This document shows positions 50,679 to 53,136 of a stretch of DNA of 53,136 bases, piece by piece. Position 1 is the stretch's first letter; the number at the start of each line of letters is the position of its first letter. Position numbers and translations under genes: made by a program. The notes below the pieces were generated by a model that ran no database searches, was not told where the DNA came from, and worked only from the letters and a program-made list of their open reading frames with translations. Source of the DNA: Rhodopseudomonas_A sp036404135 (GTDB taxonomy: Bacteria > Pseudomonadota > Alphaproteobacteria > Rhizobiales > Xanthobacteraceae); contig NZ_DASWPE010000097.1 of assembly GCF_036404135.1 (NCBI RefSeq), forward strand, positions 1 to 53,136, given 5' to 3'.

Positions 50679-52067
50679 TCAGCGCGGTGTCAGACGAAAC
50701 AACGGGGAATGATCGGGCTGCGTGGTGACGACGCCGATCGGCAGCACCGGCGTGGTGTCGCGTAGCTCGACGCGGAACCGGCCGACGATCCCGGACAGCG
50801 CCAGCGTGGCTTCGACCAGCGCGAAATGCGCGCCGATGCAGACCCGGGCGCCGACCCCGAACGGCAGATAGGCGAAACGATCGGGCGGCGGACGGCCCGG
50901 CAAAAAGCGCGCCGGCAGAAAGGCGCCGGGATCCTGCCACAGCTTTTCGTGGCGATGCAGCAGCCATGGCGCGATCACGATGACGTCGCCTTTGCGCACC
51001 GGATTGCCAGCCACCACGTCGCGGCCCGCGGCGGCGCGCGCGATCAGGAATGCAGGCGGATAGAGCCGCAGCGTCTCGTCGATCACCGCGCGGGTGAAGC
51101 TGAGACGCTCGACCTCGGGCGCGACGCCGGCGGGTAGGCCGTGCAGTTCGGCGGCCACCTGATCCTGGCTGTCCTGGTCGAGCGCCAACAGATACAGCGC
51201 CCAGAACAGCGCGGTCGCGGTGGTCTCGTGGCCGGCGAGGATCATGGTGGCGACCTGATCGCCGAGCTGCGGTTCGGAGAACGCCTCGCCGGTTTCGGGA
51301 TCGCGCGCCGCCATCATCAGGTCGAACAGGTCGCGCGGCGGCGCGCCGTCGAGCTTGCCGGCGGCGCGGCGCTCCGCCATCAGTTGCGCGATGAACCCGG
51401 TCCAGCGCCGGCGAAACCCGGCGCGGACGACATCCAGCGGCGTCGGCCAGGCCAAGGGCAGCAGCAGATCGAGAAAATGCGGCCGCGCCAGCCGAGTGCC
51501 GTAATCGATCACGAAGTCGCGCAAGCTGCGGCCGTGTCGGCCCATCGCGAAGGAGAACATGGTGCGGCCGGCGATCTCCAGCGCCATCCGCTGCATCGCC
51601 TCGCGCAGATCGATAGCGGCGTCGCCGGCCGCTTCGAACTCGGCGAGCGTCTCGTCGATCGCCGAGCGCATATGCGGCACCAGCGTCGCCACCGCGCGCG
51701 GCGTGAAGGCCGGCGCCAGGGTGCGGCGCTGATGCTTCCAGGCGCGGCCCTCGGCGAGCAACAGGCCTTTGCCGAGCATCGGCTGCAGCACCCGGATGCC
51801 CGCCGCGGTGCGGACGTAGTTCTCGTAATTGTCGACCAGCACGTGGCGGATCGCGTCGGGCGTATTCAGGATGAAGCTGGAGTGACCGAAGAACCGGCCG
51901 CGCACCACATCGTCCTGATAGGCGCGCGCGCCCCAGCTCGCGATCGCGTTGTTGCGGAGCGCCGCCAGCCGCCCGAACGCGGTCATGGTGTCGGAGGCGC
52001 GCGGCGGGGCCGGCGGCCACAGCGGTCGATGCGACGGCGGCATCTGATGGGCTGCGGCTGTGCTCAC
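50679..52067 (-). CDS. Cytochrome P450
   Basis: A 462-residue heme-thiolate monooxygenase. The I-helix is MILAGHETTATALFWAL, the ExxR motif is VIDETLRLYPP, and the heme loop is FAYLPFGVGARVCIGAHFAL with the axial Cys. The GTG at 52067 is the chosen start (VSTAAAHQMPPSHRP) because GAGG lies before it; ATG 52043 is an alternative. No dedicated ferredoxin is adjacent. Class and substrate are unknown; the order of motifs resembles CYP families oxidising fatty acids or terpenes. Confidence 0.93.
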   Translation of the reverse strand: MSTAAAHQMPPSHRPLWPPAPPRASDTMTAFGRLAALRNNAIASWGARAYQDDVVRGRFFGHSSFILNTPDAIRHVLVDNYENYVRTAAGIRVLQPMLGKGLLLAEGRAWKHQRRTLAPAFTPRAVATLVPHMRSAIDETLAEFEAAGDAAIDLREAMQRMALEIAGRTMFSFAMGRHGRSLRDFVIDYGTRLARPHFLDLLLPLAWPTPLDVVRAGFRRRWTGFIAQLMAERRAAGKLDGAPPRDLFDLMMAARDPETGEAFSEPQLGDQVATMILAGHETTATALFWALYLLALDQDSQDQVAAELHGLPAGVAPEVERLSFTRAVIDETLRLYPPAFLIARAAAGRDVVAGNPVRKGDVIVIAPWLLHRHEKLWQDPGAFLPARFLPGRPPPDRFAYLPFGVGARVCIGAHFALVEATLALSGIVGRFRVELRDTTPVLPIGVVTTQPDHSPLFRLTPR

Positions 52068-52271
52068 AAGGGCCTCGCTGGGCAGGAACCGATCCGGACG
52101 CACCTCATAGCTAGGAACGCGGGGCCGCAACCGCAACGCAGCGTCGCAGACGCCGCCGCTCACTGATCGGTGAGGCCGGCTGCCGCGCCGGGTGCGGGTC
52201 GCCGCGCTGGACATGCCCGACGGCGCCGAGCGGTGCGAGACCGGCCGCCGGCGGTGCGCGAGCGGACGATC

Positions 52272-52490
52272 TCAGCGGCCGTTGTCGGCCAGCGCTTTGG
52301 CGCAGGCCCTGCTCAGCCTTGCGCGATGCTCCTGCAGACAGGACAGGATTACCATATCGCCGTCGTTAATCTGGGCGCGGCAGAACCGCTGGACGTCGCG
52401 CGCGCAGCCGGGATCCTGACGTTGCCCCTGCTGGGCCTGCGCTCCGGTGGCCAGCAGCAGAGCGGGAACCACAAAAAGCCATCGTGTCAT
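52272..52490 (-). CDS. Small secreted cysteine-rich protein
   Basis: A 72-residue protein with a clear signal peptide (MTRWLFVVPALLLATGAQAQ). The mature part has four cysteines in the order CARDVQRFCRAQINDGD, then CLQEHRARLSRACAKAL, which resembles the cysteine-rich GLG1-type repeat found in small periplasmic alphaproteobacterial proteins. Function is unknown; the disulfides would form in the periplasm. Confidence 0.8.
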   Translation of the reverse strand: MTRWLFVVPALLLATGAQAQQGQRQDPGCARDVQRFCRAQINDGDMVILSCLQEHRARLSRACAKALADNGR

Positions 52491-52971
52491 CAATCGACCT
52501 ATCGGAAATTGAAAAACCAAACTGCCGCGCTAGCCGGCATAGCGGCAATTTTAACGTGCCTCCCTGCGCGCCGCAACGCATTCCGCATCACCCGAGCGGG
52601 CGGCGGACCTGTCCGGATGAAGCGTGAGATGCTGCGAAGAGCGACCATGCTGGGGTGAACCAAGCCGGAGCCAAGGAGGATTTTGACACTAACGTCGTTT
52701 TTCCGACCTGACCGGAGGGAATTACCAACAAGACACCGATACCTGCCGCTTGTTATTGCCATCTCCGCGTCACGCCGGCGAGGTACTTGCGTCCCGCCTT
52801 TGCGCGGCAGATTGATGCGTCTCGATTTGCGCGAACCTATTTCGTGAGCGGCCAAACGACATTGAATCGTTGCACAACACAATCAGCAGCTGAAATTCAC
52901 TGGCTGCCCAAGCGCGTTCAATATAATCATGGTAGCACTTGCTCATCCGCTTGTGCGTCTAAGGGAATAGA
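52491..52971. other. Intergenic stretch before the cas gene
   Basis: About 480 bases, AT-richer than the chromosome around it after 52680. A perfect TATAAT lies at 52922-52927, 44 bases before the cas start. I find no repeat-spacer array or gene in this part. Confidence 0.5.
52922..52927 (+). promoter_or_regulatory. Putative -10 element of the cas gene
   Basis: TATAAT, a perfect -10 hexamer in an AT-rich patch, would place transcription start near 52934. No good -35 hexamer is found at 16-18 bases upstream. Confidence 0.35.
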
Positions 52972-53136
52972 ATGCATTTCGCGCATTCGACCGAAAATTC
53001 CGATCAATCCGATTGGCAGCCGCTTTTCGAGCATCTGATTGAAGCGGCAGAGCTGGCGGCGACGCGTGCTGACAAGTTCGGGGCCGCCGCGGCGGCGGCG
53101 CTGGCGGGCCGGCTGCACGACCTCGGCAAATATGCG
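52972..53136 (+). CDS. cas3: CRISPR-associated Cas3 HD nuclease domain (partial, N-terminal)
   Basis: The first 55 codons of an open frame running off the window. The peptide opens MHFAHSTENSDQSDWQPLFEHL and ends RLHDLGKYA. This is the N-terminal HD domain of Cas3, with the first His in the WQPLFEHL segment and the HD pair His49-Asp50 in the HDLGKY motif. AAGGGA lies 7 bases before the ATG. The opening resembles Cas3 of type I-C, but the subtype cannot be fixed from 55 residues. The remaining cas genes and array would lie to the right. A standalone Cas3'' HD protein is an alternative. Confidence 0.85.
   Translation, partial: MHFAHSTENSDQSDWQPLFEHLIEAAELAATRADKFGAAAAAALAGRLHDLGKYA

Noticed and set aside
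52680..52971. A CRISPR repeat-spacer array or leader before cas3
   Set aside because: I looked for evenly spaced direct repeats of 28-37 bases and saw none in this stretch.

Overview
This 53 kb window is GC-rich alphaproteobacterial chromosome. The opening dnaN-recF-gyrB run, a complete ccoNOQP-fixGHIS cluster with FixK-type promoter boxes, an enteric-type ArgG and several families of palindromic intergenic repeats point to the Nitrobacteraceae (Bradyrhizobium family). Rhodopseudomonas palustris or a close relative fits best; this is inferred from gene order and protein character, not from a database search.

Layout. 1-7 kb: replication and repair genes dnaN, recF and gyrB, with two insertions. 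One is a small DUF559 nuclease gene bracketed by inverted palindromic repeat arms; the other is a glycine/aspartate-rich tandem-repeat protein. 7-8 kb: an Lrp/AsnC regulator and a small conserved protein. 8.6-16.6 kb (minus strand): two micro-oxic operons, ccoNOQP (cbb3 oxidase) and fixGHIS (its assembly and copper supply), each with a TTGA-N6-TCAA box upstream. 16.8-25.5 kb: accessory metabolism, including a ketopantoate-reductase-like protein, two SDRs (one lacking the catalytic Tyr), a DsbA-fold isomerase, DUF2239 and GST genes diverging from twin palindromes, gamma-glutamyltransferase and an MFS permease. 25.7-31.6 kb: purH, a heparinase II/III family protein, an RsmB-type rRNA methyltransferase and an SDHAF4-like protein. 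31.6-37.5 kb: a YefM-YoeB toxin-antitoxin pair, a secreted or anchored nuclease, argG, a PAP2 phosphatase, a membrane protein and rlmN. 37.5-45.5 kb: an IalB-like protein, quinone oxidoreductase, amine oxidase, GNAT (with a CtrA-type box), ppa, M20 peptidase, folD, DUF167 and YggT. 45.7 kb: tRNA-Ala(CGC), whose 3' end runs into a long hairpin. 46-52.5 kb: a glutamine amidotransferase, SDR, TerB-like protein, a TTG-started hypothetical, a P450 followed 7 bases later by a class III adenylate cyclase, and a secreted Cys-rich protein. At the right edge the first 55 codons of a Cas3 HD nuclease begin, so a type I CRISPR-Cas locus probably continues outside the window.

The most interesting structure is a repeat system. 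Paired palindromic elements with the layout hairpin / variable hairpin / G-rich core / spacer / inverted copy occur at several intergenic sites. In one copy, between dnaN and recF, the spacer position holds the DUF559 nuclease gene almost exactly. This resembles in form the REP/REPIN-RAYT relationship but with an unrelated, Vsr-like nuclease. It is a hypothesis from sequence layout only.
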